DNA of 64,000 nucleotides, from contig QFNE01000001.1 of assembly GCA_003240735.1 (NCBI GenBank), forward strand, positions 62,001 to 126,000. The letters are read 5' to 3'. This document shows, piece after piece, positions 23,773 to 34,015 of this stretch. Within the stretch, counting starts at the first letter, position 1. Each line of letters starts with the position of its first letter. The notes beneath the pieces were generated by a model. That model ran no database searches. It had not been told where the DNA came from and saw only the letters and a list, made by a program, of their open reading frames with translations. Origin of the DNA: Paracoccus denitrificans. Lineage in GTDB: Bacteria; Pseudomonadota; Alphaproteobacteria; Rhodobacterales; Rhodobacteraceae. The position numbers and the translations under genes were made by a program.

Positions 23773-24352
23773 CCTGACGGTCCTTGCCTTCGATACCTCG
23801 GCCGCGCACTGCGCGGCCGCTGTCGTTCGGGGTACTGATGTGCTGGCCGAAGTCACCGAGCCGATGGCAAAGGGACAGGCCGAACGCCTGTTTCCCCTGC
23901 TGGAAGAGACGTTGGCACAGGCCGGGGTGCAGTGGTCCGATCTGGACGCCATCGGTGTCGGAACGGGCCCAGGCAACTTCACCGGCATCCGCATTTCCGT
24001 CGCCGCCGCGCGGGGACTGGCGCTGTCACTAAGCCGTCCTGCCATCGGCGTCGGCGTGACCGAGGCAGCGATCTTTGACGCCCCCCGCCCCTGCCGCGCG
24101 GTTGTCCCGGCCCGTGGCGACGACGTCTTCTGGCAGGATTTCACCCCGGCGCCCGGTGAAGTCGCACAGTCGCCCCAGTCCGACCTGCCCCCCGGTCCGC
24201 CGGTGGCCACGCCGCGTTGGCCGCTGGCCGTGGCGATTGCGCGCATCACGGCCGAACGCGCAGCGACGCCGCAACCCCGGCCCGCGCCGATCTATCTGCG
24301 ACCGGCGGATGCCGCACCGCCACGCGACCCTGCGCCGGTGATCCTGCCGTGA
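23765..24352 (+). CDS. tsaB: tRNA threonylcarbamoyladenosine biosynthesis protein TsaB
   Basis: A 195-residue ASKHA-fold protein, starting at TTG 23765 within the end of the NifU-like gene. The opening LTVLAFDTSAAHCAAAVVRG and the segments GQAERLFPLLEETLAQAG and IGVGTGPGNFTGIRISVAAARGLAL are diagnostic of TsaB (YeaZ). It is the partner of TsaD in making t6A at position 37 of ANN-decoding tRNAs. Its TGA overlaps the GTG start of rimI, the usual tsaB-rimI arrangement. Confidence 0.93.
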   Translation: MPDLTVLAFDTSAAHCAAAVVRGTDVLAEVTEPMAKGQAERLFPLLEETLAQAGVQWSDLDAIGVGTGPGNFTGIRISVAAARGLALSLSRPAIGVGVTEAAIFDAPRPCRAVVPARGDDVFWQDFTPAPGEVAQSPQSDLPPGPPVATPRWPLAVAIARITAERAATPQPRPAPIYLRPADAAPPRDPAPVILP

Positions 24353-24795
24353 CGCCGGACGCGCTGGCGGCCCTGCACGCGCAGTCCTTTCCCGACTATC
24401 CCCGCCCGTGGTCGGCGTCTGAATTCGGTGATCTTCTGGCGGCGCCCGGTGTCTTTCTGCTGGACCAGAACGCCGGCTTTCTGATGGGCCGGGTCGTGCT
24501 GGATGAGGCAGAGCTTTTGACCGTTGCCGTGGCCCCCCTGCATCGACGAAGTGGCATCGGTCGGTCGCTGATGGCCGCGTTTGCCAAACGCGCGGCCCAT
24601 CGCGGTGCAACTCGCGCGTTTCTGGAAGTGGCCGACACCAACACCGCCGCAATCGGCCTTTATCAGCGGACCGGTTGGGCGCGCGCGGGTTTCCGTCGGG
24701 GATACTATGCCCCCGGTGTCGGCGCCGTCGTCATGACGCTTTCGCTGGAGCAAACCGCCGCGACGTTCCCAGACGCGGGTGACACGAGACTGTAA
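24349..24795 (+). CDS. rimI: Ribosomal-protein-alanine acetyltransferase RimI-like GNAT
   Basis: A 148-residue GNAT N-acetyltransferase with start codon GTG 24349 overlapping the tsaB stop (GTGA). The acetyl-CoA-binding motif is VAVAPLHRRSGIGRSLM, followed by RAFLEVADTNTAAIGLYQRTGW and the C-terminal RRGYYAP typical of RimI, which acetylates ribosomal protein S18. Direct linkage with tsaB supports RimI. Its last bases run into the leader of the BMP-family gene. Confidence 0.88.
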   Translation: MTPDALAALHAQSFPDYPRPWSASEFGDLLAAPGVFLLDQNAGFLMGRVVLDEAELLTVAVAPLHRRSGIGRSLMAAFAKRAAHRGATRAFLEVADTNTAAIGLYQRTGWARAGFRRGYYAPGVGAVVMTLSLEQTAATFPDAGDTRL

Positions 24796-24886
24796 CAAGG
24801 GCATTGAAAAATTCGCGCCCGTGTGGCCCTATCCGATCATCCCGGCGGGCCCGCTTCGCCCGCCTTTTGTCATAAGGTGCCTTTGC

Positions 24887-25876
24887 ATGACACTGATGAA
24901 ATCCTTCCTTGCCAGCGTTGCCGCCGTCGCGCTGACCCCGATGATGGCGCTGGCCGAACCGGCCCTGATCTTTGACCTTGGCGGCAAGTTCGACAAATCC
25001 TTCAACGAGGCGGCGTTCAACGGCGCCGAGGTCTGGAAGAAGGAAACCGGGGGCACCTATAAGGAACTGGAAATGCAGTCCGAGGCGCAGCGCGAACAGG
25101 CACTGCGTCGCCTGTCCGAAACCGGCGCCAACCCGATCGTCATGACCGGCTTTGCCTTTGCCGAAGTGCTGAACAAGGTCGCGCCCGACTATCCCGACAC
25201 GCGTTACGTCATCATCGATTCCGTGGTCGAACAGCCCAACGTCCAGTCGATCGTCTTTACCGAAGAACAGGGCAGCTATCTGGCCGGGATCGCCGCTGCG
25301 ATGGCGTCCAAGACCGGCACCGTCGGCTTCATCGGCGGGATGGACATTCCGCTGATCCACAAGTTCGAATGCGGCTATGCCCAGGGCTTCAAGGCGACGA
25401 AGCCCGACGGCAAGGTGCTGATCAACTATACCGGCACGACGCCTGCGGCATGGAACGACCCGGTCAAGGGTGGTGAGCTGACAAAGGCGCAGAAGTCGCA
25501 GGGCGCCGATGTGATCTATGCCGCTGCTGGCGGCACGGGCATCGGTATCCTGCAGGCTGCCGCGGACGAAGGCATCCTGTCGATCGGCGTCGATTCGAAC
25601 CAGAACCACCTGCATCCCGGCAAGGTCCTGACCTCGGTCGTCAAGCGCGTCGACAACTCGGTCATCGATGCCTTCAAGGCAGGTACTGATCTGCAGCCGG
25701 GCACCAAGGTCATGGACCTGAAGTCCGAAGGCGTCACGCTTGCCATGGACGACAACAACAAAGCGCTGATCACGCCTGAAATGGCCGCAGCCATTGCCGA
25801 TGCGACGGCCAAGATCGCGTCGGGTGAAATCAAGGTTCATGACTACATGACCGATAACGCCTGCCCGGTGAACTGA
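24887..25876 (+). CDS. BMP-family (purine nucleoside) ABC substrate-binding protein
   Basis: A 329-residue Bmp/Med/PnrA-type binding protein. The signal peptide MTLMKSFLASVAAVALTPMMALA has no lipobox cysteine, so it is probably free in the periplasm. Marks of the family are LIFDLGGKFDKSFNEAAFNGAEVW, TEEQGSYLAGIAAAMASKTGTVGFIGGMD, KFECGYAQGF and VIYAAAGGTGIGILQAA. PnrA-type proteins bind purine nucleosides, and the downstream nucleoside phosphorylase agrees with that. It heads an operon with the ATPase, two permeases and the phosphorylase. The frame is open upstream to 24779, but the signal peptide fixes ATG 24887. Confidence 0.9.
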   Translation: MTLMKSFLASVAAVALTPMMALAEPALIFDLGGKFDKSFNEAAFNGAEVWKKETGGTYKELEMQSEAQREQALRRLSETGANPIVMTGFAFAEVLNKVAPDYPDTRYVIIDSVVEQPNVQSIVFTEEQGSYLAGIAAAMASKTGTVGFIGGMDIPLIHKFECGYAQGFKATKPDGKVLINYTGTTPAAWNDPVKGGELTKAQKSQGADVIYAAAGGTGIGILQAAADEGILSIGVDSNQNHLHPGKVLTSVVKRVDNSVIDAFKAGTDLQPGTKVMDLKSEGVTLAMDDNNKALITPEMAAAIADATAKIASGEIKVHDYMTDNACPVN

Positions 25877-25884
25877 GCGGGCCG

Positions 25885-27611
<1,727 letters not shown>

Positions 27612-27615
<4 letters not shown>

Positions 27616-28700
27616 CCCGCCTGCCCCGTTGGGCCGATGTGATCCTGACCCCGCTGCTGTCGGTGGTACTGGCGTTTGCCATTTCCGCGCTTGTCATTCT
27701 GGCGATTGGCGAAAACCCGTGGGTCGCGATCCAGACGATGGTGACCGGCGCGCTCGGCTCCAGCTACGGCTGGGGGTTCACGCTGTACTATGCCACGAAC
27801 TTCATCTTCACGGGCCTGTGCGTCGCGGTTGCGTACCATGCGGGTCTGTTCAATATCGGCGGCGAAGGTCAGGCGCAGTTGGGCGGGCTTGGGGTCGCGC
27901 TTGTCTGTCTGGCGCTGCCCTGGCCGCACTGGTCGCTCGCGCTGATCGCCGCGATGTGTGGCGCGGCGCTTTTTGGCGCGGCATGGGCGCTGATCCCTGC
28001 ATGGCTTCAGGCCAAGCGGGGCAGCCACATCGTCATCACGACCATCATGTTCAACTTCATCGCGGCGGCGCTGCTGAACTATGTGCTGGTCAATCTCATG
28101 CGGCCTGCTGGCAGCATGGACCCGGCATCGGCCAACTTCCCGGCGTCGACGCACCTGCCGAGCCTGTCGGAGCTGGCGCTGTCGCTGGGCATCACATGGG
28201 GCAAGAACACGCCCGCCAACATAACCTTCCTGATCGCGCTGATCGCCTGTGCGCTGGTTTGGGTTCTGATCTGGCGCACCCGTCTGGGGTACGAAATCCG
28301 GGCCTTCGGCAAGTCCGAACCGGCTGCACGCTATGCCGGCATCTCTCCGGTCCGGATCACGATCATCGCGATGCTGATCTCGGGCGCGCTGGCCGGCCTG
28401 ATGGCCATCAACAACGTCATGGGCGAATCCGAGCGGCTGATCCTGAACAGCGTCGAGGGTGCGGGCTTCATCGGCATCGCCGTCGCGCTGATGGGCCGCA
28501 ACCATCCGTTCGGTATCTTCCTGGCCGCGCTGTTGTTCGGCTTCCTCTATCAGGGGGGCGGAGAGCTTGCGTTGTGGACCACGATCCCGCGTGAACTGAT
28601 CATCGTCATTCAGGCGTTGGTGATCCTTTTCACGGGCGCGCTGGACAACATGATCCGCGGAATTCTGGAACGCATCTTCGCGCGCAGGAAGGCTGGCTGA
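27612..28700 (+). CDS. Nucleoside ABC importer permease (NupB-type)
   Basis: A 362-residue BPD_transp_2-type inner-membrane permease starting MTRLPRWADVILTPLLSVVLAF, with eight or more hydrophobic helices and the conserved GLFNIGGEGQAQLGGLG segment of the family. It forms the channel with the second permease. The ATG overlaps the ATPase stop, and its TGA overlaps the next ATG (TGATG). An earlier in-frame start at 27507 lies inside the ATPase gene and is not credible. Confidence 0.92.
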
Positions 28701-29665
28701 TGGATTACGCAACCTTCCTTCAGATCGCCGATTCCGCCGTAAGGCTGATGACGCCGCTGCTGCTGGCCTGTCTGGCCGGGATGTATTCGGAACGTGCGGG
28801 GGTCTTCGACATCGGTCTGGAAGGCAAGATGCTGATGGCCGCGTTTTCCGCCGCGGCCGTCGCCGCCATCACCGGCAACGTCTGGCTGGGCCTGTGCGCC
28901 GGTATCCTGTCGTCGGTGCTGATGTCGTTGATCCACGGCCTTGCCTCAATCACCTTTCGCGGCAACCAGCTGATTTCGGGCGTGGCGATCAACTTCCTTG
29001 CGTCTGGTCTGACGGTGCTTCTGGGACAGAAATGGTTCGGACTTGGCGGCCGCACCCCATCGCTGGAAGGGGCCGCCCGCTTTCTGCCGGTCAAGCTGCC
29101 GTTTGCCGACGCGGTCCAGACGGTGCCGGTCATCGGTCCGTTCTATGCCGAGGTTCTGTCCGGCCACACCCCGCTGACCTATCTGGCGATCCTCGCCGTG
29201 CCCGCGACGTGGTGGCTGCTGTACCGGACCCGGTTCGGGCTGCGCTTGCGGGCGGTCGGGGAAAACCCGGCCTCGGTCGATACGGCCGGGGTTTCGGTGC
29301 CACGCCTTCGCTGGATGGCGGTCATCATCTGCGGGGTGCTGTGCGGTCTAGCCGGGGCCTATCTGTCCACCGGCCTGTCGGCGGGCTTCGTCAAGGAAAT
29401 GACGGCCGGTCGCGGCTATATCGCGCTGGCCGCGCTGATCTTTGCGAAATGGCGGCCGTGGCCCGCACTTGGCGCGACGTTTCTTTTCGGCGCGATGGAG
29501 GCGGTCGCGAACCGTTTCCCCGAAATCCACATCGGGCCGATCTTTCTGCCGTCGATGTTCATGAACGCCCTGCCCTATATCCTGACGGTCATCATCCTTG
29601 CCGGCTTTATCGGTCGTGCCGTCCCACCCCGTGCCGGAGGCGAGCCCTATGTCAAAGAACGCTGA
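28700..29665 (+). CDS. Nucleoside ABC importer permease (NupC-type)
   Basis: A 321-residue second permease of the same family, with the matching segment VFDIGLEGKMLMAAFSAA and later VAINFLASGLTVLLGQKWFG and RAVGENPASVDTAGVSVPR. The order of binding protein, ATPase, long permease and short permease is that of bmp/nup purine nucleoside importers. Its 3' end overlaps the phosphorylase start by 17 bp, which argues for a single function in uptake and phosphorolysis. Confidence 0.92.
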   Translation: MDYATFLQIADSAVRLMTPLLLACLAGMYSERAGVFDIGLEGKMLMAAFSAAAVAAITGNVWLGLCAGILSSVLMSLIHGLASITFRGNQLISGVAINFLASGLTVLLGQKWFGLGGRTPSLEGAARFLPVKLPFADAVQTVPVIGPFYAEVLSGHTPLTYLAILAVPATWWLLYRTRFGLRLRAVGENPASVDTAGVSVPRLRWMAVIICGVLCGLAGAYLSTGLSAGFVKEMTAGRGYIALAALIFAKWRPWPALGATFLFGAMEAVANRFPEIHIGPIFLPSMFMNALPYILTVIILAGFIGRAVPPRAGGEPYVKER

Positions 29666-30455
29666 GGATCTGGCGCGCATCATTCAGGACCGCGCAGGTG
29701 ACGAAGCCCCGGCTTACGGCCTGATTCTTGGGTCGGGCCTTGGACATCTGGGCCAGATGGTCGACGGCGTGGCCATTCCCTATGCCGATCTGCCAGGCTT
29801 TCCACAGGCGGGCGTGTCTGGCCACGTGGCGCAGCTTTACGTGGGCCAGTTGGAAGGTGTCCGGGTCGCGGTGTTCGGGGGTCGGTCGCATTATTACGAA
29901 CATGGCCGCCCCGACGCCATGCGCCTGCCGCTGGAGGTGCTGGCCACGCTGGGATGCGACCGCCTGATCCTGACGAATGCCGCCGGCAGCCTGCGCGACG
30001 ACATTCCGCCGGGCGATCTGATGCTGCTGTCCGACCATATCGCGTTTGCAGGCACGAACCCCCTGATCGGCGAGGCGACGGATCGCCGCTTCGTCCCGCT
30101 TGGCGACGCGCACGACACCGACATCCGCGACGGCCTGAAACGCGCGGCGGCCGAAGAAGGGATCGCCCTGCCCGAAGGGGTCTATTGCTGGTTCTCTGGC
30201 CCCAGCTTTGAAACGCCGGCTGAAATCCGGGCTGCCAAGGTCCTGGGCGCGGACGCGGTGGGCATGTCGACCGTACCGGAAATCATCCTCTCTCGCTTTC
30301 TGGGCATTCGCTGCGCGGCTGTATCCGTGATCACCAACATGGGCGCAGGACTGTCGTCCGAGGCGATCAGCCATGACCACACCAAGGCCATGGCGCCCTT
30401 GGGTGCCGCGAAACTGGAACGCATTCTGCGCCGGTTTCTGCGCGACCAGAACTGA
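29649..30455 (+). CDS. Purine nucleoside phosphorylase, class II (PunA/XapA type)
   Basis: A 268-residue trimeric-type nucleoside phosphorylase. The N-terminus carries GLILGSGLGHLGQMV (phosphate-binding glycine loop), then GFPQAGVSGHVAQLYVGQLEG, FGGRSHYYEHG, LILTNAAGSL, GVYCWFSGPSFETPAEIRAAK and GADAVGMSTVPE, all family signatures. It cleaves purine nucleosides to base and ribose-1-phosphate in the cytoplasm, using what the upstream importer brings in. The ATG at 29649 is inside the preceding permease gene; earlier starts lack homology. Inosine/guanosine versus xanthosine preference cannot be told here. Confidence 0.92.
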   Translation: MSKNAEDLARIIQDRAGDEAPAYGLILGSGLGHLGQMVDGVAIPYADLPGFPQAGVSGHVAQLYVGQLEGVRVAVFGGRSHYYEHGRPDAMRLPLEVLATLGCDRLILTNAAGSLRDDIPPGDLMLLSDHIAFAGTNPLIGEATDRRFVPLGDAHDTDIRDGLKRAAAEEGIALPEGVYCWFSGPSFETPAEIRAAKVLGADAVGMSTVPEIILSRFLGIRCAAVSVITNMGAGLSSEAISHDHTKAMAPLGAAKLERILRRFLRDQN

Positions 30456-30463
30456 CGAAGGAG

Positions 30464-30477
30464 GGCTGTGCGCAGCC
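30464..30477 (+). terminator. Short hairpin after the nucleoside operon
   Basis: GGCTG-TGCG-CAGCC begins 9 bases after the phosphorylase stop; a T-run (GGTTTTTCC) lies only some 30 bases further on. It may be a weak terminator between the nucleoside operon and gyrB. Confidence 0.3.
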
Positions 30478-30533
30478 TTGCGCGCAACCCGCCTAACCGC
30501 CCGGTTTTTCCTACAGAATCTGGGCCGGATTGC

Positions 30534-30562
30534 GTGACATTCAGGTGCGCAATCGCTATATG
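30534..30562 (+). promoter_or_regulatory. Candidate gyrB promoter
   Basis: GTGACA (30534-30539), a 17-bp spacer and TATATG (30557-30562) lie about 30 bp upstream of the gyrB start. Confidence 0.4.
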
Positions 30563-30591
30563 TAGTGGATCATAGGCAGGATGAACGACGC

Positions 30592-33030
30592 ATGAGCGCA
30601 GCAACCGCCCAGCCCGGCGAATACGGTGCCGATTCCATCAAGGTTCTCAAGGGTTTGGAGGCCGTTCGCAAGCGGCCAGGAATGTATATTGGTGATACCG
30701 ACGACGGGTCGGGCTTGCACCACATGGTTTACGAAGTCGTGGACAACGGCATTGACGAGGCGCTGGCCGGTCATGCCGACTTTGTCCGCGTGAAGATTCA
30801 CGCCGACGGCAGCGTTTCGGTCCGTGACAACGGGCGCGGTATCCCCGTCGACATGCACAAGACCGAAGGCGTCAGCGCGGCCGAGGTCATCATGACTCAG
30901 CTTCACGCCGGCGGTAAGTTCGACCAGAACAGCTATAAGGTCTCGGGCGGTCTGCACGGCGTCGGTGTGTCCGTCGTCAATGCGCTGTCCGACTTTCTGG
31001 AACTGCGGATCTGGCGCAACGGCAAGGAGCACTACGCCCGCTTTGAACACGGTGACACGGTCGAACATCTGCGCGTCGTGGGCGATGCAGCGCCGGGTGA
31101 AAAGGGGACCGAGGTCCGGTTTCTGGCCTCATCGCGCGAGAACAGCGAGACGGGCACATTCTCGAACCGCGAATATCAGTTCAAGACGCTGGAAAACCGT
31201 CTGCGGGAACTTGCGTTCCTGAATTCCGGCGTGCGCATCATTCTGGAAGACGAGCGCCCCGCGGAACCCCTACGGAGCGAGCTTTACTACGACGGCGGTG
31301 TGCGGGAATTCGTCAAATATCTTGACCGTTCCAAGACGCCGATCCTGAAAGACCCAATCTTTATCACTGGCGAACGCGGCGGTATCGGCGTCGAGGTCGC
31401 GATGTGGTGGAACGACAGCTACCACGAAACGGTGCTGCCCTTCACCAACAACATCCCGCAGCGCGACGGCGGCACGCACTTGGCAGGTTTCCGGGGCGCG
31501 TTGACGCGCGTCATCACCCGCTATGCCCAGGAAAGCGGGATTGCGAAAAAGGAAAAGGTGGATTTCGTCGGCGACGATGCCCGCGAAGGTCTGACCTGCG
31601 TGCTGTCGGTCAAAGTACCGGATCCCAAATTCTCCAGCCAGACGAAAGACAAGCTGGTCAGCTCGGAAGTGCGGCCTGCGGTTGAAAACCTTGTCGGCGA
31701 AAAGCTGGCCGAATGGTTTGCCGAACACCCGGCCGAGGCGCGCCAGATTGTGGGCAAGATCGTCGAAGCCGCGCTGGCCCGTGAGGCCGCCCGCAAGGCC
31801 CGCGAACTGACGCGTCGCAAGACCGCCATGGACATCGCGTCCCTACCGGGCAAGCTGGCCGACTGTCAGGAAAAAGACCCCGCGCTGTCCGAACTGTTCA
31901 TCGTCGAGGGTGACTCGGCCGGCGGTTCGGCCAAGCAGGGGCGTGCGCGGCAGAACCAAGCCGTCCTGCCCCTGCGCGGCAAGATCCTGAACGTCGAGCG
32001 GGCGCGGTTCGATCGGATGCTGTCGTCGGAAACTGTCGGCACGCTGATCACGGCACTTGGCACCGGCATCGGACGGGATGAATTCAACCTATCCAAGCTG
32101 CGTTACCACAAGATCGTCATCATGACCGACGCCGACGTCGACGGCGCGCATATCCGCACGCTGCTGTTGACGTTCTTTTTCCGTCAGATGCCCGAACTGA
32201 TCGAGGCGGGGCATTTGTACATCGCCCAGCCCCCGCTTTACAAAGTCGCGCGCGGCCGGTCCGAGGTGTATCTGAAGGACGAAGCGGCGCTGGAAGATTA
32301 CCTGATCGATCAGGGCATCGACGGGGCGTCGCTGCGTCTTTCCGGTGGTGAGATCATCAGTGGTGCCGACCTGAAGCGCGTCGTGGAAGACGCGCGGACC
32401 GTGCGCCGCATCCTGCGGGCCTATCCGACGCATTATCCGCCCCACATCACCGAACAGGCTGCCATCGCCGGTGCGCTGATGCCGGGCCGGTTGGACACGG
32501 ACGCGGCGACCGTCGCACAGGACGTGGCCCTGCGCCTTGACCTCATCGCCGAGGAGTATGAGCGTGGCTGGTCCGGCCGTCCGTCGCAGGATGGGGGGAT
32601 CCGTCTGTCGCGTCTGCTGCGCGGGGTCGAGGAACATCGGTCGCTGGACGGCCCGATGCTGCGATCTGGCGAAAGCCGTCGCCTTGGTGCGATGACCGAA
32701 GGCCTTACGGAGGTTTACGCCAAGCCTGCCCACCTGATCCGCAAGGATCGCGATATTCCGATCTGGGGGCCGCTGTCGCTGTTGCAGGCGATCTTCCTTG
32801 AAGGGGAAAAGGGCCTGTCGTTGCAGCGATACAAGGGGCTGGGCGAGATGAACCCCGAGCAGCTGTGGGAAACCACGCTGGACCCGTCAGCGCGCACGAT
32901 GCTGCAAGTCCGGATCGAGGACGTCCCCGAGGCAGAGGATATTTTCACTAAACTGATGGGTGATGTCGTGGAACCGCGGCGCGAGTTCATTCAACAGAAC
33001 GCCTTGAGTGTTGAAAACCTTGACGCCTGA
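30592..33030 (+). CDS. gyrB: DNA gyrase subunit B
   Basis: An 812-residue ATPase subunit of DNA gyrase, which introduces negative supercoils. The GHKL ATPase domain shows YEVVDNGIDEALAG, DNGRGIPVDMHKTEG and KVSGGLHGVGVSVVNALS; the TOPRIM domain shows EGDSAGGSAKQGR, LPLRGKILNVE and MTDADVDGAHIRTLLLTFFFR. An insert after TOPRIM and the length above 800 distinguish it from ParE (about 650). The C-terminus has the QRYKGLGEMNPEQLWETTLDP signature. Start ATG 30592 is preferred over the upstream GTG at 30565 because MSAATAQPGEYGADSIKVLKG resembles other GyrB openings. It stands alone with its own promoter. Confidence 0.97.
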   Translation: MSAATAQPGEYGADSIKVLKGLEAVRKRPGMYIGDTDDGSGLHHMVYEVVDNGIDEALAGHADFVRVKIHADGSVSVRDNGRGIPVDMHKTEGVSAAEVIMTQLHAGGKFDQNSYKVSGGLHGVGVSVVNALSDFLELRIWRNGKEHYARFEHGDTVEHLRVVGDAAPGEKGTEVRFLASSRENSETGTFSNREYQFKTLENRLRELAFLNSGVRIILEDERPAEPLRSELYYDGGVREFVKYLDRSKTPILKDPIFITGERGGIGVEVAMWWNDSYHETVLPFTNNIPQRDGGTHLAGFRGALTRVITRYAQESGIAKKEKVDFVGDDAREGLTCVLSVKVPDPKFSSQTKDKLVSSEVRPAVENLVGEKLAEWFAEHPAEARQIVGKIVEAALAREAARKARELTRRKTAMDIASLPGKLADCQEKDPALSELFIVEGDSAGGSAKQGRARQNQAVLPLRGKILNVERARFDRMLSSETVGTLITALGTGIGRDEFNLSKLRYHKIVIMTDADVDGAHIRTLLLTFFFRQMPELIEAGHLYIAQPPLYKVARGRSEVYLKDEAALEDYLIDQGIDGASLRLSGGEIISGADLKRVVEDARTVRRILRAYPTHYPPHITEQAAIAGALMPGRLDTDAATVAQDVALRLDLIAEEYERGWSGRPSQDGGIRLSRLLRGVEEHRSLDGPMLRSGESRRLGAMTEGLTEVYAKPAHLIRKDRDIPIWGPLSLLQAIFLEGEKGLSLQRYKGLGEMNPEQLWETTLDPSARTMLQVRIEDVPEAEDIFTKLMGDVVEPRREFIQQNALSVENLDA

Positions 33031-33076
33031 TGCTGCGAAACCACAATACGCAGCATTTGTACGATAAACCACAGGA

Positions 33077-33113
33077 CTATCCACTTGGTCAGGTTGTCTG
33101 GTCCGGTGGATAG
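33077..33113. repeat. Inverted repeat downstream of gyrB
   Basis: CTATCCAC (33077-33084) and GTGGATAG (33106-33113) are a perfect 8-bp inverted repeat separated by 21 bases. The loop contains GGTC...GTCTGGTCC. It lies in an AT-richer intergenic stretch between gyrB and the outer-membrane protein gene and could be a terminator or a protein-binding site. Confidence 0.5.
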
Positions 33114-33132
33114 GATATTTAACATATTATAG

Positions 33133-33148
33133 CGTCATTTGAATGACG
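33133..33148. promoter_or_regulatory. 16-bp palindrome upstream of the outer-membrane protein gene
   Basis: CGTCATT-TG-AATGACG is a perfect 7-bp palindrome 24 bp before the start codon and just after an AT-rich TATTAT segment (33125-33130) that may be the -10 box. It is placed like an operator. Confidence 0.45.
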
Positions 33149-33171
33149 TGCCCGTTTTTCGGAGTTTGGTC

Positions 33172-33960
33172 ATGAAACTGCTCAACTGCGCATCGATGCT
33201 TGGCGCGTCTGTGTTCGTTGCCGTTGCAGCCCCCGCCTTCGCCGGGGGCGTCGTCGCCCCTGTGATCGAAGCACCGGTGATCGTTGCGACCCCGGCCCCG
33301 GTATCTGATTGGGCCGGTGCGTATGGCGGCATTTCGCTGGGATACTCCGGCGCGAGCGACGACGAAGTCGGGCTTGAGCCGTTCGAGAGTGACGTCTCTC
33401 AAGGGATTTTCCCTAACGTCGGGTCGGCGGATATCAAGGGTCCGACAGTAGGGTTGTCCGCCGGTTACCGCTGGCAGCGCGACCGCTGGGTGTTTGGGCC
33501 CGAACTGACCGTCGAAGGAGGGAGCGTCGATGCGACGACAGACTACTTCACCAGAACGAGTGTGGTGGTAAACGGTCCCGAAACAACCGAGACAGAATAT
33601 GACGGCAGGATCACATCATCCGTGAGCTATATCGTCGGCCTTCAGGCGAAAACGGGCTATCTGATCGATCCGCAGACAGTGGCCTACGGCACGGCGGGTA
33701 TTATCTATGGCGATTTCGACTATAAAATTGCGGGATCAGAAGGCTCTCTGAAGCGTGGATACAGCGCCACCGGCTATTCTTTGGGACTGGGCGTTGAGCG
33801 TCGCTTGAATGCACGTACGAGTGTCTTTGCGGAGTGGCAGTATCGCAACTTCGGCAAGAAAGATGTCGACTTTGGCGATAGGACATCGGGCGAGTTTGTT
33901 CGCACTGAAGCCACGCCTGAGCATCACAACATCCGCATGGGCCTGAACTTCAAGTTCTAG
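33172..33960 (+). CDS. Outer-membrane beta-barrel protein (Omp25/Omp31-like)
   Basis: A 262-residue exported protein with signal peptide MKLLNCASMLGASVFVAVAAPAFA, a short Val/Pro/Ala segment and an eight-stranded-type barrel starting SDWAGAYGGISLGYSGA. Alternating hydrophobic strands (VSYIVGLQAKTGYLIDP, YSLGLGVERRLNARTSVFAEWQYRNFG) end in GLNFKF with a C-terminal Phe, the outer-membrane assembly signal. A TTTTTCGGAGTTTGG ribosome site supports ATG 33172. Its base composition is less GC-rich than its neighbours. It is followed by a strong terminator and preceded by two inverted repeats, suggesting individually regulated expression. The function (porin or structural) is unknown. Confidence 0.85.
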   Translation: MKLLNCASMLGASVFVAVAAPAFAGGVVAPVIEAPVIVATPAPVSDWAGAYGGISLGYSGASDDEVGLEPFESDVSQGIFPNVGSADIKGPTVGLSAGYRWQRDRWVFGPELTVEGGSVDATTDYFTRTSVVVNGPETTETEYDGRITSSVSYIVGLQAKTGYLIDPQTVAYGTAGIIYGDFDYKIAGSEGSLKRGYSATGYSLGLGVERRLNARTSVFAEWQYRNFGKKDVDFGDRTSGEFVRTEATPEHHNIRMGLNFKF

Positions 33961-33985
33961 TCGCTGCGTTTGCAAAAAATCGACG

Positions 33986-34011
33986 GGCCGCCCCTTAGGG
34001 CGGCCTTATTT
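33986..34011. terminator. Terminator after the outer-membrane protein gene
   Basis: GGCCGCCC (33986-33993) and GGGCGGCC (33998-34005) form a perfect 8-bp stem with a CTTA loop followed by TTATTT. It lies between convergent genes, so it may serve both. Confidence 0.8.
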
Positions 34012-34015
34012 CATG

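Noticed and set aside
30592..33030. ParE (topoisomerase IV subunit B) as an alternative to GyrB
   Set aside because: The length of 812 residues and the insertion after the TOPRIM domain are those of GyrB; ParE is about 650 residues.
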